A stretch of DNA of 64,000 nt from Lytechinus pictus (lineage: Eukaryota > Echinodermata > Echinoidea > Temnopleuroida > Toxopneustidae): NCBI RefSeq assembly GCF_037042905.1, contig NC_087257.1, positions 16,360,001-16,424,000 on the forward strand. Reading direction: 5' to 3'. This document shows, piece by piece, positions 1-11,500 of this stretch. The notes beneath the pieces were generated by a model. It was not told the origin of the DNA. It saw only the letters and a program-made list of their open reading frames with translations, and did no database searches. How positions within the stretch are numbered: position 1 is the first letter of the stretch; each line of letters opens with the position of its first letter. The translations under genes were made by a program, and so were the position numbers.

Positions 1-17
1 TCCCCTATAAACAAAAA

Positions 18-420
18 TCACCAAGTGCAAAAAAAAATTGGCGTAGTATGAGCACCTACCTCTCCTACGCCAGTGTTGGCGGTCGTAGTGATGGTGCTGA
101 AGGTCATGGTGGTGGTAATGGCGTCTGTGATAATGGTGGTGTAAGTGAGGATGCTGCTGATGGTGATGGTGGTAGTGGTGGTGGCATTTGTAGTAGTGCT
201 TGAGGTCGATGGTGCTAATGGTGGTGATTGTGTTTGTGGTACGTAATTATGGTTAAGTGATGATGCCGATGATGGTAGTTGTGGTGGTGGTGGTAATGAT
301 ATTGGTGGTTGTGTGTGTGGTAATGATACTGTTCGCATTTGTGGACATAGTGGTGTCAGTGGTAATCCTGATGGTGATGGTGGTGCTAGTGGTATTAATG
401 ATATCAGCCATTGTAGCATA
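18..420. repeat. GGT/GAT-rich imperfect trinucleotide satellite
   Basis: The stretch is built almost entirely of GGT, GAT, AGT and TGT triplets on the plus strand, for example runs of GGTGGTGGTAATG. The minus strand reads as an open frame of Thr, Ser, Pro and Ile, as expected when a degenerate triplet repeat lacks stops in one frame. No domain, splice signal or conserved motif is visible, so it is a simple-sequence tract and not an exon. Confidence 0.8.
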
Positions 421-540
421 TATTTGACAGATTTTCTGGATGGAAAAGTAAAATTGAGATTACCACGATTAAAATGACATCCGTAGAGTTGAACAGGGTC
501 ATGATAAATAGTATGATGCTAGCATGGTAAGGGTGGCGTT

Positions 541-1049
541 TTGATTATGATGAGAATCAACATGGTGGCGGTGGTGGTGGTGGTGATAATATTGATGACA
601 AAAATGCTGATCGTGCTGGTGATGATGACGATATCGATGATGGAGGTGATTATGATGGTGATGATAGTGGTGACGCACCGTAGCGGTAATGATGATGATA
701 ATCATGATGGATGTAGCTATGGTTCTGATGGTGGTGGTGGTGGTGAAGATGATGATAAGCATAGTGGTGTCGATGATAGTGGTGATGATAGGGTTTACAA
801 TAGATATGATGATATTGGAAATGATGATGATGGCAGTAGTTTTGATGAGGAGGAGGGGGAAGGGAGGATGGCAGGGGTGGTGGTGGTGAAGATGATGATG
901 ATGATGATGATAATGATGACGATGATGATGATGATGATGTTAATGATGACGATGATGACGATGATGACGATGATGATGACGATGATGACGATGATGATGA
1001 TGATGATGATGATGATGACGATGATGATGATGATGACGATGACGATGAC

Positions 1050-1084
<35 letters not shown>

Positions 1085-1110
1085 CGACGATGTTGATGAT
1101 GCTGAATTAT
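541..1110. repeat. (GAT/GAC)n trinucleotide microsatellite
   Basis: Degenerate GGT/GAT triplets at 541-890 grade into an almost pure GAT/GAC array at about 890-1090. Frames through it read poly-Met, poly-Asp or, on the minus strand, poly-His/Arg. The open frames are by-products of the triplet period. It is probably the same array as 18-420, separated by about 120 bp of unique sequence. Confidence 0.9.
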
Positions 1111-1203
1111 GCTGTTAGTGAAAGTAGTCCTATAGAGGAGATTGATCATAATGTCGTTTTGCTGCTACCTTTGATAATGGTGAAGATAAATGTATTGGTG
1201 TGA

Positions 1204-2735
1204 AATGATTTGATTGGGTAAAGATGATGTCAGTTTTAACGAAATTAATGCAAATTAAAATATACAAAATGGAAAATGAGGCGAACACACTTTCACGTTA
1301 ATTCTACCTGAATTACGATGTAAGCCTATATTCTAAGATTTCTAAAAGCACACGTTGTTCATAGAAAAGTGTGCATTTGTATTTTGTAGAATAAATGCTT
1401 TGATTTATACATCTGTCTTGTAGTATTTGAGCGCTGTGTCTAATTTGTTACATTTTTATTATGGTATATGGAAAATGGTATCGTGCTTGAGATAAAAACG
1501 GGTCACATCGTAAAGTTCTGTGCGGTCGGTTTAAACGTCTGCTCGTTTGTGAAAAATAGCGTCATATTACAACCATTTTTATTCTATATTTACATTTACC
1601 TTCGTTTACTTGTGTTTTTTAGCCTTTGCCTTGTATGGTTTGTCTCACATGCATGGTCATAGTAATGTGTTTTAGTTTTTTACCAAGATAAGTTTAATAT
1701 AGGGAATAAATGGTCATTAATGTAGATTCTTTATGTGCTTTACATGCATTATCAAAATAATGATATAATAATCTGGTTACTTATAATAAGGCGCTTAAGA
1801 CATACTTGTACGTATTTATAGCGCTTAGAGATTTTTTTTTTTAATCATTACCCCGGTTATCGGATTCAATCAACGATTCCTGTGCACAATGTATTCACAT
1901 TCTCCACTCCCTGGAAAATATTGGTTGGTTGATATTGGTTGAAAGCGAGTCTGTCAGTTAAGACCAATGGCATATACGTTTATTGAACGCACCCCGTGGT
2001 TCATAGATGTTTTTGGTGAAACATGGGCCCCATGTTACGAAGAATACAAACTATAATTGTGAAATTTTGATGCATTCATCTATGAAAAAAAAGGCTTTAT
2101 ACTGGGCGGTACCACAATTGGTGTGTATATATATCATAGTGAAAAGTTTCATTTTGTAAATCAGGGGGAATTATATTTTATATTATGGTATCTTACATTT
2201 TTGATAATTCTGAATTTTCCATTGAATTTTTGAGAGACAGATTGAAAGGAGAATTATTATGTATATATTCTCTTTTCACAGTAATAAAACACTCTCATTA
2301 GATCAAAACAGGATCAAGGTGAACGATTGCAAAAAGGTGAGAAAAAGTGACTTTGAAAATCATGACTAAAAATATTTTTTGTCCATTAAAAATACAGAAA
2401 ATGTACTTATAGCTTCTACACCGTAGATAGTATGATACTCTACAAAGGATTTACCCTACATGGGATTAACAGCTAGGAACATGTATGTTTGTTGGTTAAA
2501 ATATCTCCCAAGTATTGTGTAAATTGTATGCAATATCGTGAGATTGCAAATGCTACTGTCACTGGTTACGACACATCGGCAGAACTGATTCCAGACAGAC
2601 CAAATCTATTACATTATTCTCAATGACATACCATTGGTCGATTTAGATCCGATTTAATGGGTGTGACTGTCGCACGACTTATTTTTTCTGAGAGTATTAA
2701 CCAACTAATATGCATTTCTTTTTTTAATCCAATTT
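1204..2735. other. AT-rich intergenic sequence, no gene seen
   Basis: No conserved open frame, tRNA-like promoter or paired inverted repeat was found. A 64-codon frame at 1468-1662 is hydrophobic and AT-driven, with no recognisable similarity. Confidence 0.5.
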
Positions 2736-2968
2736 CACTGTTAAAACGCTATTTTTAATGATGATTTTAATGTTTAATCCCGTCACTCTAACAATAACTT
2801 GTTTAAACTTTTAAAACAATTTTTTAAACTTTTTTGAAAATGTTTAAACTTTTTAAACTATTGTTTAAACTTTTTTTTCAACTTGGTTAAACGTTTTAAA
2901 CATCTTGTTCAAAACTTTAAACAATAGTTGTCACAAACTGTGACGGGCTTAACAGCGTTTTCATAGTG
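2736..2968. mobile_element. Foldback MITE with GTTTAAAC-rich core
   Basis: The ends are complementary: CACTGTTAAAACGCT on the left, and AACAGCGTTTTCATAGTG on the right. CCCGTCAC and GTGACGGG form the next paired block. The core repeats TTTAAAC/GTTTAAA about ten times. This is typical of a short palindromic DNA element without coding capacity. Exact ends and any target duplication were not resolved. Confidence 0.6.
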
Positions 2969-3829
2969 ATCATTGGGTAAATTCTACTCAATTAATAGAA
3001 CGTTTGAGTCTAAAATCTGTATATATATAATGTACATATTGAGAAGATACTGCTGATTTTGGTAAGCCTATTAATGTATACACCCGTTCTTCCTATATTC
3101 GCAGTGAAAACTGTTGACATATTGTATCATAGTCGTTTTGACAGAAACATATATTACTACTGCAAATTACCCATCATATAATTTTTGTGATAACATATAT
3201 GTAACTATATAAGATACAGTTATTCAAGTGATTTTGGCATGTACAAAACCATGTATGATTAAAAATTGTCATTAAGAAAAAATGTTGAATTTTCGTCTAT
3301 GTGTCTATGTGTTATGTGTTTTTTTTTAAGTACATGTATGTGGTTGATGCATTCATACTTTTAATGGACAGTGCAGATATACTCCTTAACATAATTTTGT
3401 GAAAAACTAAGGAAATTTCAAATTTACTTATTGTATAAAAAAATTGCCCTAAGCTTGTAAATTTTCTTGATTTTCTGAAATACACGTACGCCCAATATCC
3501 TCAATACAGGCCAGTACATGTTACCACATATCTGATGATTTACTTATTTTTGACAAATTTTATATGCTAATCTCCAGCAAGTTTGGCAAAAGATAACCAA
3601 AAATTTTCATTGATTTCCCGAAACGTATTATCAAATGTCAATGAATTATGCACATGAGGCTCAACATTTATTTCCGAACTTGTCTGAACATTCTTTGTCA
3701 GAAAATAAGGATAAGAATTTGCTATTTTTTCCCCGAAATTCACAACCACTGCTAATTTTGCCAAACAGTAAATAGCAGAAGTATAACAGTAGTGATGGTA
3801 TTTTCTTTTCTAGTGGCAAAATCTGGTCA

Positions 3830-4172
3830 TCATGAACTTCCTCACATGTTTGATAAGTTTTCACGAGGATATTTTTTTTTAATGGCTTTTGGGAAATTTG
3901 GGGCAATTTTATGAGTTATCCCATTGCGATCGCCTCCCTGCAACGTAAATTTTCTTAAATTTCTGAAATATGCCCAAACCCTCCTAAAATATGCAAATGG
4001 TGTTATCCCAAACTTCCTCACATTTCAAAAAAAAAAAAACTTTGGGGCGCAATTTCATAAGTTACTCCCCCCCCCCCTGTGATCTCCCCCCTGAAACATA
4101 AATTTTCTTAAATTTCTGTAATATGCCCAAACCCCCTAAAATATGCAAACGGGCTTATCACGAAACTCCTCG
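3830..4172. repeat. Tandem duplication, period about 150 bp
   Basis: The block 'TAAATTTTCTTAAATTTCTG' followed by AATATGCCCAAACC occurs at about 3946 and 4099. Each copy is preceded by a GGGGCAATTT and GATCGCCTCCCTG-like segment and followed by an AACTTCCTCACAT-like segment. A weaker copy of the core lies near 3458. Runs of C and A make the copies uneven. No coding potential is apparent. Confidence 0.6.
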
Positions 4173-5562
4173 CATAATCACACTTTCTACACCACAATGA
4201 ACATCAATAAATGCATATCAATGTTTTTCAATATACCAGCTCCACAATCTCAAATGTCAAATGTAGTTCACATTAATGATTAACAAAAGAACTTTCAAAT
4301 TTCAGGCATATCATACTGTTTTAATAACAATAAATAATCAATATGCAACAAAATAACTACATGGCATCATTCATATAAATAAGTTTTGCAAAAGAAAAAA
4401 AACACGCAAAAAAGGTAAAAACAGATTTTTATAAATATTAGTCATTTAAGTTTTATGGTATGGCATACATATATTTATGTGCTTGTGAATTGAGAATACA
4501 GATAGGATTACAAAGATCACTTCCAAAATGCTATAATGTCCCCCCCCCCCCAAAAAAAAAAAAAAAAAGAAGAAGCTGTGTCAGCCGATCTAGAGAATTA
4601 ATGAAAGAAATAAAACAAAGAGCATAAAATGAATGCTAATGAGCCATCCTTTTCTTTTGTAAGGCCATCATATCCAAAGAAAAATATTCAACAGTCATTC
4701 TACACAATTTTAGTTTGACATTGAAAGTCTCATGGCTCGTCTGTGTATGGCCCATTCATACCGTACCCGATATCAAGAAGAAATAATGAACTTTTAAATG
4801 ATAAAACAGATATCTTTACTTGGATACACCACTGTATGCATGTTTTGAGCATGATTACGTGCATTACAGAACAACAAGATTAAACTTAATACAATAATCA
4901 ATTACAGTTTTAACACTTTACAAACTGATTCCCCATCAATTCAATGAATATAAATAAAGAATTATGATTAACGTGTGTGAGGATGTGTGTGTGCTTAATA
5001 AAAAGGAATCTGGGTAAATATTCTTGAAGATCTAAACATAAGAAATAACAATAAATATACAGTATAACTGAATTTAAAAATCATTAATAACTAAAAGAAA
5101 AATCACTCATAACCAATTACATAAAATTGGAAGAAAGAAAACATTAACAAAACTATAAAGTGGAAGTATGTATGAGGGGGTTGTTGCACAAAAGAGTCAA
5201 TTGTGATTTGTGAATAAAAATAGATCCTAAAATCCATGTTACATGTATAAACTTCACAACTGTGGTCAGATTAATGCTCAGACGACACATAAAACATTTT
5301 TATTCACTAATGAGATTACAAGTGGAATGAAATGTGTGTGTTGGTGCTTGAGACCTGAAGTAACACATGTGTCTATGCTCTGAATCCAAGAAGGAAAGAG
5401 TCCTTAGCACAAATTCCATTACTTTATGGGTTAAAAATGAAGTGAGCATTCTCTTTACAGAAGTTTATCATCACTGTACAAATGCTATGAAATGTTCAAT
5501 ATAAGAGACAAGCCCGGAAAGTGTGTTAACAGGGGATTTACCCGAAAATAAAGGATTTAGAT

Positions 5563-5745
5563 ACTATAAGGTCTACAACAAAGACTGTATGCATCGACGT
5601 CATCGCGCCGCCATCTTAGAGGCTAAATCCATTTCCCTGCATGTATTGGTGATCTGTAGAGCATCTCTAACAACTCTGTTTACACTTATTCCTATTTCCT
5701 CTGAGGGAGGGCGCTATGATGTCATATGTATAAGGTCTATAGGAA
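5563..5745. repeat. Dispersed repeat, copy 1 (partner at 53398)
   Basis: This segment aligns with 53398-53590 over most of its length. Shared blocks include GCCGCCATCTTAGAGGCT, TTGGTGATCTG and CTCTGAGGGAGGGCGCTATG. The two copies lie in unrelated contexts (ATG9 3' flank and AAAS last intron), which makes a mobile origin likely. Direct repeats TATAAGGTCTA flank this copy. Class unknown. Confidence 0.6.
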
Positions 5746-7008
5746 TTATTGGAGGTTTTGAGTTGGATGGTCATATTTGAGATTTTTTGGGGAAAAGCCA
5801 TCCCTCTCAAATTACTACACGTATATGTTTAGAAAATGGTCAAGTGAATTGAATAAAAACAAACAAAATCAATAACACACAAACACCTATCTACAGTGTA
5901 TGATATGAAGCAACAAACTTTGGTTAACTTCTACTCTAGTATTAAAATTAACATCAAATCAAGGATAAAAAAAAGGGAAGGAAAATTATAATCCAACAAA
6001 TCATATTTCTGTACACTGATCAAGAAATTTACAATCAGCAGAGTTTGAGTATGTATTTATAACGGAAGAAAAAAAATATTTAATTCTGATTCATTGTGCA
6101 TTTTAGAATCACACAACTTGCATTTCAACTGCTACTTCATATGTACATGACTTTCATTTTCACTGAAATGAAATGACATTCCATTTACATTCCATCCACC
6201 TTCTGTTCCGGAAGTTACACTGACTGCCTGGAACATTTGCCGCGTATATTTCAGAAATTATATCTTACATGTACATCATTTATACAGTAGATTTTGTTAT
6301 GAATGGAAATTCATACATGTTGCTATTCACAAGCATTGCACTTACATCACTGAAAACAGAGTTAACAGATTGATTACGATACATATTATCCTATGGTACG
6401 CATAACCGTAATGTATCCATTGCTGCAAAGGGCTAAGTACATATTCTATAAATTAATTTTGTGATACTCTTGAGGTAAATGTACAAGAAATGTTTTATTT
6501 CAAATTATAATATCCAACACAGCTAATTTCCCACTATTAAAGCTATTCGGGTATGTTCCTGTAATATTTCTAAGGCAATTCGCTCTATACTCCCACAAAA
6601 TGCACACACTTAACCATTACTTTGAATATATTGCATAAGATTAGAATTCAACATCACATGCATACTGTACAGAATTCATAAGAGAAGTTAAATGATATTA
6701 TACATTTAACATACATGTACAAGTATCGTAAATCACTTTATACAATACCATTACTCCACACACAATATATACATATGTTTCCAATAAATATACTTCACGA
6801 TAAAAAGAACAAAATTAATTTGGTATTAGCACGAGATCTACATAAAAGGCATTAACCTGCTACATATGATCATATTGGTATGTGCTTTACATGAAGCTAC
6901 ATGTAATGTTGAAATAAATGTGCTTATTGAATGTGCACAAAGTATATATATATATATATATATATATATAACGATATTACGTTCCGCGTGTTGGACATAG
7001 AAGATATT

Positions 7009-7089
7009 AATGAGGCAAAGTGGAAATGCATTGTACTTTGTTCCAAATAAACTGTTGGAACAAAGTACAATGCATTACCACTTTGCCTC

Positions 7090-7092
<3 letters not shown>
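7009..7092. repeat. Near-perfect hairpin flanked by (TA)n
   Basis: Two 37-bp arms (7009-7045 and 7056-7092) are reverse complements apart from one or two mismatches, with a 10-nt loop. (TA)n runs lie on both sides (about 6944-6970 and 7094-7122). The arms begin AATGAGGCAAAG and end CTTTGCCTCATT. It is either a tiny MITE or the remnant of a foldback element inserted in a TA tract. Confidence 0.7.
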
Positions 7093-7122
<30 letters not shown>

Positions 7123-7125
<3 letters not shown>

Positions 7126-7417
7126 TGCGTCCCAGAAAAAACAAAACCGAGATTAAGCGATGATTTATCATAACTTAATTTTTTTAAATGTGGTTTTCTT
7201 TTTTAAACCCAGATACAGCCCGCCAAATGACTTTTTGGTATCCCCTCTTCAAATTGTTTTTGCTCATCCATGCGTGAATGAGAAATAATCTAAGTAATTT
7301 CAGATGAAAGAGGAGATTCTAAGCTTTACAATGGTAGGTCATTTGTCTATTGTATTTGTGATTAAGTTATGATAAATCATCGATAAATCTCGGTTTCGTT
7401 TTTTGTGGGACGCACTG
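7123..7417. mobile_element. Tc1/mariner-type MITE, 295 bp, TA target site
   Basis: The element starts CAGTGCGTCCCA and ends with its reverse complement, TGGGACGCACTG. It is bounded by TA on both sides (7121-7122 and 7418-7419). The terminal inverted repeats run for about 57 bp with few mismatches. TA duplication plus CAGT ends are characteristic of the Tc1/mariner superfamily. The interior has no transposase, so it is non-autonomous. Confidence 0.85.
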
Positions 7418-8517
7418 TATATATATATACTTCTTAAAACTTGTCCATTGTGAATAAATAAAAAGCTGAGTAGCTACCAGAGATTTGGATATTAAAATTA
7501 GCTCATACAGCGATATCAAAGACATAAAAAGATTTGTTTGTTTGTTTCTTGGGTCTGTTCTACGTCAAATTATAATCATTCATTTTTTTATGATAGGCAG
7601 TAAGCATGGTAATGAAATGGTTGGGAGTCTTTCAATTTAAGAGATGTCAAAGATTATACACTTATGTTGCATAGGATGAAAATTAAAAAGCAGCCAGAAT
7701 CGGTGCTAAAATTATGAATGTGACAGCATGAAAATAAAATACGAAAAACAAACATTGGAAGCTTGTAAGAAATTGGGCAAGGAATGAAATAGTCAATGCT
7801 GTCTGAAAACTGAATTCACTAATACTATGTAAATTTCAAATTTGTAATTTAGAAAAGTACATTGTGATAAAAGAATCTCTAGTTCAAATAACCTAATACA
7901 TGTATATCCAGGGTTCTACTTTGTTGTCAGCTAATCAAACACAATATCATTAGCTTTTAAGTTGATTGCAATATTGATATTGTAACAAGTTTTATGAAAC
8001 CAGACCCCGATCTGACACGCACAGCCAAGACTCCTTGTTAGTATCTACTGTGAAGGATCAAAACAAACCTGCCTTCCTCAACCCAACAATAGTTCATTCC
8101 TGGAAATTTTCTCAGGACAAAGTGAAAAAAATACCAATAAATTATTCAACATGCACTCTGCATATTGAATGCTTCACTAGAAAGGCTGGTTGAGTCTGGA
8201 TTGGACATTGTATGGAACCAAAAATACAGTCAAAGGAACAGAACATGAATGATTTTGTTTTCCTGACCACTGTCACAGGCAATGCTCTCTGTAACAGGCC
8301 CCAGGAGATGCTAAAAAAAATTACATCAGCACACCAGGAAATAATGCTCACACAGACTTCTTTCATAACACTTATTATTGATTACAAAAACAATAGAATC
8401 ATAGGACTTATTTGTTCTCATCTAATCAACTAGAAGGGTTTCAGCAGCTTATAACGGTATATTGTGACTTGCCATCAATCACAGTTTTGGTGAAACCGGG
8501 CCCAGACATTGATGTCA

Positions 8518-11500
8518 TCAGACATTGATGTCATCAGTGTTTATGAGCTGCCCCTCTGTTGCTAGTGGCATGTGCTGGGGTGGCTGGTCGTCATCATCAG
8601 ACTCTATGGAGTCTGCGGGCGGTTCCATTTGCCACGGGGTGGATTGGTTCATTGGCTGCTGAGGGGGCTGCATCTCAAAGGAAGTGGAGCCAGGCAAGAT
8701 GACGCTCCTGTCGTGGAGCTGGAATGTAGAACATGAAAAGAATTTATTAGCAAACACTGGGCTAGGGCTAGAAAAGATTGCTTTCATTCATGATAAGAAA
8801 CAAAAATCAACGAAGATTGTTTGACAAACAATAGTTCTCATAACAACGTCGCCTCTTTACTTTTAGCACATTGACTACATGTATATATAATTCTAGTTAT
8901 AAGTTATGACAATCTATCCAGGGTCCCATAACACAAAGGTTAGCGATTGATCGTACACTTGATTTTCACGATTGAATGTACATTGTAGTCAATGGAATCA
9001 ATCATAAAAAAATGTTCTACGATCATTGCTAAGTCTTGTGTTACGGGCCCCTGGTATCAATTTGAACCATCATCACTTAGGGGGTGTTGCAGGAAAGTAT
9101 TTGAAATCAATTGCAAATTTATGATTGATATATCAATTTCAACTAAAGAAGATTTATTTTACTAAGTTTTGCAAGAAGTTGACAAGCAATCATAAGTAAT
9201 AATAAAGTGTAAATTTGTAATTGTAAGACTTATGATTGATTTAGGGAGCTAAAATTGACTAGCAGTTGTTTGCAAGTTTCATGCAATGCCTAATTAGTCG
9301 ATCTCCCCATATCAAATGAATAGAACTGGGCCCCGTCTTACAAAGAGTTACGATTGATCCAATCAAACGTAACTCTATGGAAATCCATCAGTGTCATAAT
9401 TTTTTTCTACAGGAAATTCGCAAAATGTCTGTTGTAAACAAAGGAGAACACCCCCAAATTGTCAAGAAATCAATGAATTTATGGAGATGCATTCATCTAG
9501 AATTTTTTTTTAACAAACATGCATTTCATACGTTGACTTTGCTGGCTTTCCATAGTTACGATTGATCGGATCAATTGCAACTCTTTGTAAGATGGGCCCC
9601 TGGATAACAGGCATGTGGGCTTCGCCTAATACACAACAAGGATACTACAATCAATCATCCATGACTAATGTTTACCTGGTGCATGTAGAGGGCGCTAAAG
9701 TTCATGTCGGCCGTCGTGCCGTTGGCAGGGGAGGGTCCCGTTACCACTGGATTGGCCGTTGGTATGAGAGACTGCTGCATTAGACCGGGACCTTGTATGC
9801 TGGTCAGGAAAGCACCATCGGGACTCTGCAAACTGGATAGAGAAGGAAGAACAATACACATGGTCCTTTCATTATACAGCGGAGCGTTGTGGCCCAGTGG
9901 ATTAGTCTTCTGACTTTGAAACAGAGGGTCGTGGGACCAAATTCCTAATTGCATGCATTAATAAGCATAACAAATGTATATAAAATAACATTAAAAAAAA
10001 AGATTTAGCAAAATTTAACTAGGCAACCATGCAGACTATATCGAGGGTGACTTGTGCACTGATTTTTAACCAGGATTGAACTGCTGGCGGCTGGGACCTG
10101 AAGCCCCCCCCCCCCCTAAAAAAAAATGATAGCCGAGTTCAGAAAGGGGCCATCATGCCCCCTTTCCCCGTCTTCAATGCTTTTGAAAATAACTCAGTCC
10201 TTATTAGATTTAAACTTTTGCAGCCACAAGTTGGTAAAAAACAATGGTAGAAAATAAGACCTCACCTCGTAAGAAGACCCGACCCCTCAGAATCCAGAGG
10301 GCCTTCCGAACTGGTGATCCCGCCCATCACAAGCTGGTTGGGGCGGGGGCTTGTTGCTCCTTCCGAGATGGGGGATGTGATAGGGGATGAGAGGGGGGCA
10401 GGGGGCTGGAAGTGGGGGGTGGGGATGGCACCAAGGGAAGGCGGGTTACTGTGCTGGACAGCTAGACTACCTAGAATACTGTTTTGCTGTAAAAGAAAAG
10501 AGAATGATAGAAAAATTACTAATGTGAAGATACTATAGGCCTACTGTGATCACATAGGAACATACAATGTTTCTGCTGCTGAGTGGATAAATTGTCTATG
10601 GCCCGTATTCTGAAGTCGGGTTTAACTTAAACTCGGGTTTAAAGTTGTGGTTAAGTATGGAGAGCCAATTGTTACATAAATCACTAACAATAGAGATATC
10701 ATATTTCAGCTCATTTGGCTCTCAAAACATTCATAATTGTCTAGGAAGTATAAATAGATGATTGTCTTCACCATTGAATAATCAGGAAAGAGCACAGTAA
10801 ATAATACAAGAAAAATACAACTTAATAAAAATTTTGACACTTTTGGCTTCCCATAATTTTAGCACAGACTTAGACCATGGTCTAAGTTAAACCTGACTTC
10901 AGAATACGGGCCTGGGTGTCTATTTATTTCTTAACTCCAACCTCAACTTCCTATGTGACTGAAGCAATTTTTAATTCAACTCAATTCCATTCTATATCTA
11001 TTATCATCCATTAATAATTTACACAACATATTAAAAACATTTATCACAGGATAACATTATTCTAAAAATAGAATGAGAGAAATATAAATTAAAACAATAA
11101 TATACAGAAAAATGAATTATAAAGAACATCTACTCCTTATTTTTTATTCCCATTTCCGACACTGAGAAATGGGTTCTAGTTCAATGTTTGGCTACAATAA
11201 TACTTTCCATTAATGTTACATTTCAAATTACATTAACCCATATTTTCATAACTTGAAGCACTGGAATGGAATGTTGTATGGATTACTATTTTAAATCAAA
11301 GACAAATATAAGAATGTTTTACATACCCCTTCAAGGGATGTAATTGATCTCATCGATGTCATCAGAGCGTTGTTTTCAGCCTCAAGTCTGTTACATGTTT
11401 TGATATCACGCTGAGCTGTAATTAATAAAAACAAGTTAAATATCACACCAAAACAGTGGTTGAGTGTTTTCAGACTGCAATTTACTATCAAGATGAACAC

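Larger units (their letters stand above)
4173..8517 (-). other. ATG9 3' flank, probable 3' UTR proximal part
   Basis: This AT-rich DNA downstream of the ATG9 stop holds no conserved open frame. Going down from the stop on the minus strand, the first canonical AATAAA I found is at 6494-6499. That would give a 3' UTR of about 2 kb containing the transposons at 7.0-7.4 kb. The true cleavage site cannot be fixed from sequence alone. The remainder (4.2-5.5 and 5.8-6.9 kb) looks unique apart from C/A homopolymer runs near 4540. Confidence 0.35.

Noticed and set aside
541..1203. 220-codon frame rich in Met and Asp, and a poly-His frame on the other strand
   Set aside because: Pure product of the (GAT/GAC)n microsatellite; no domain or splice signal.
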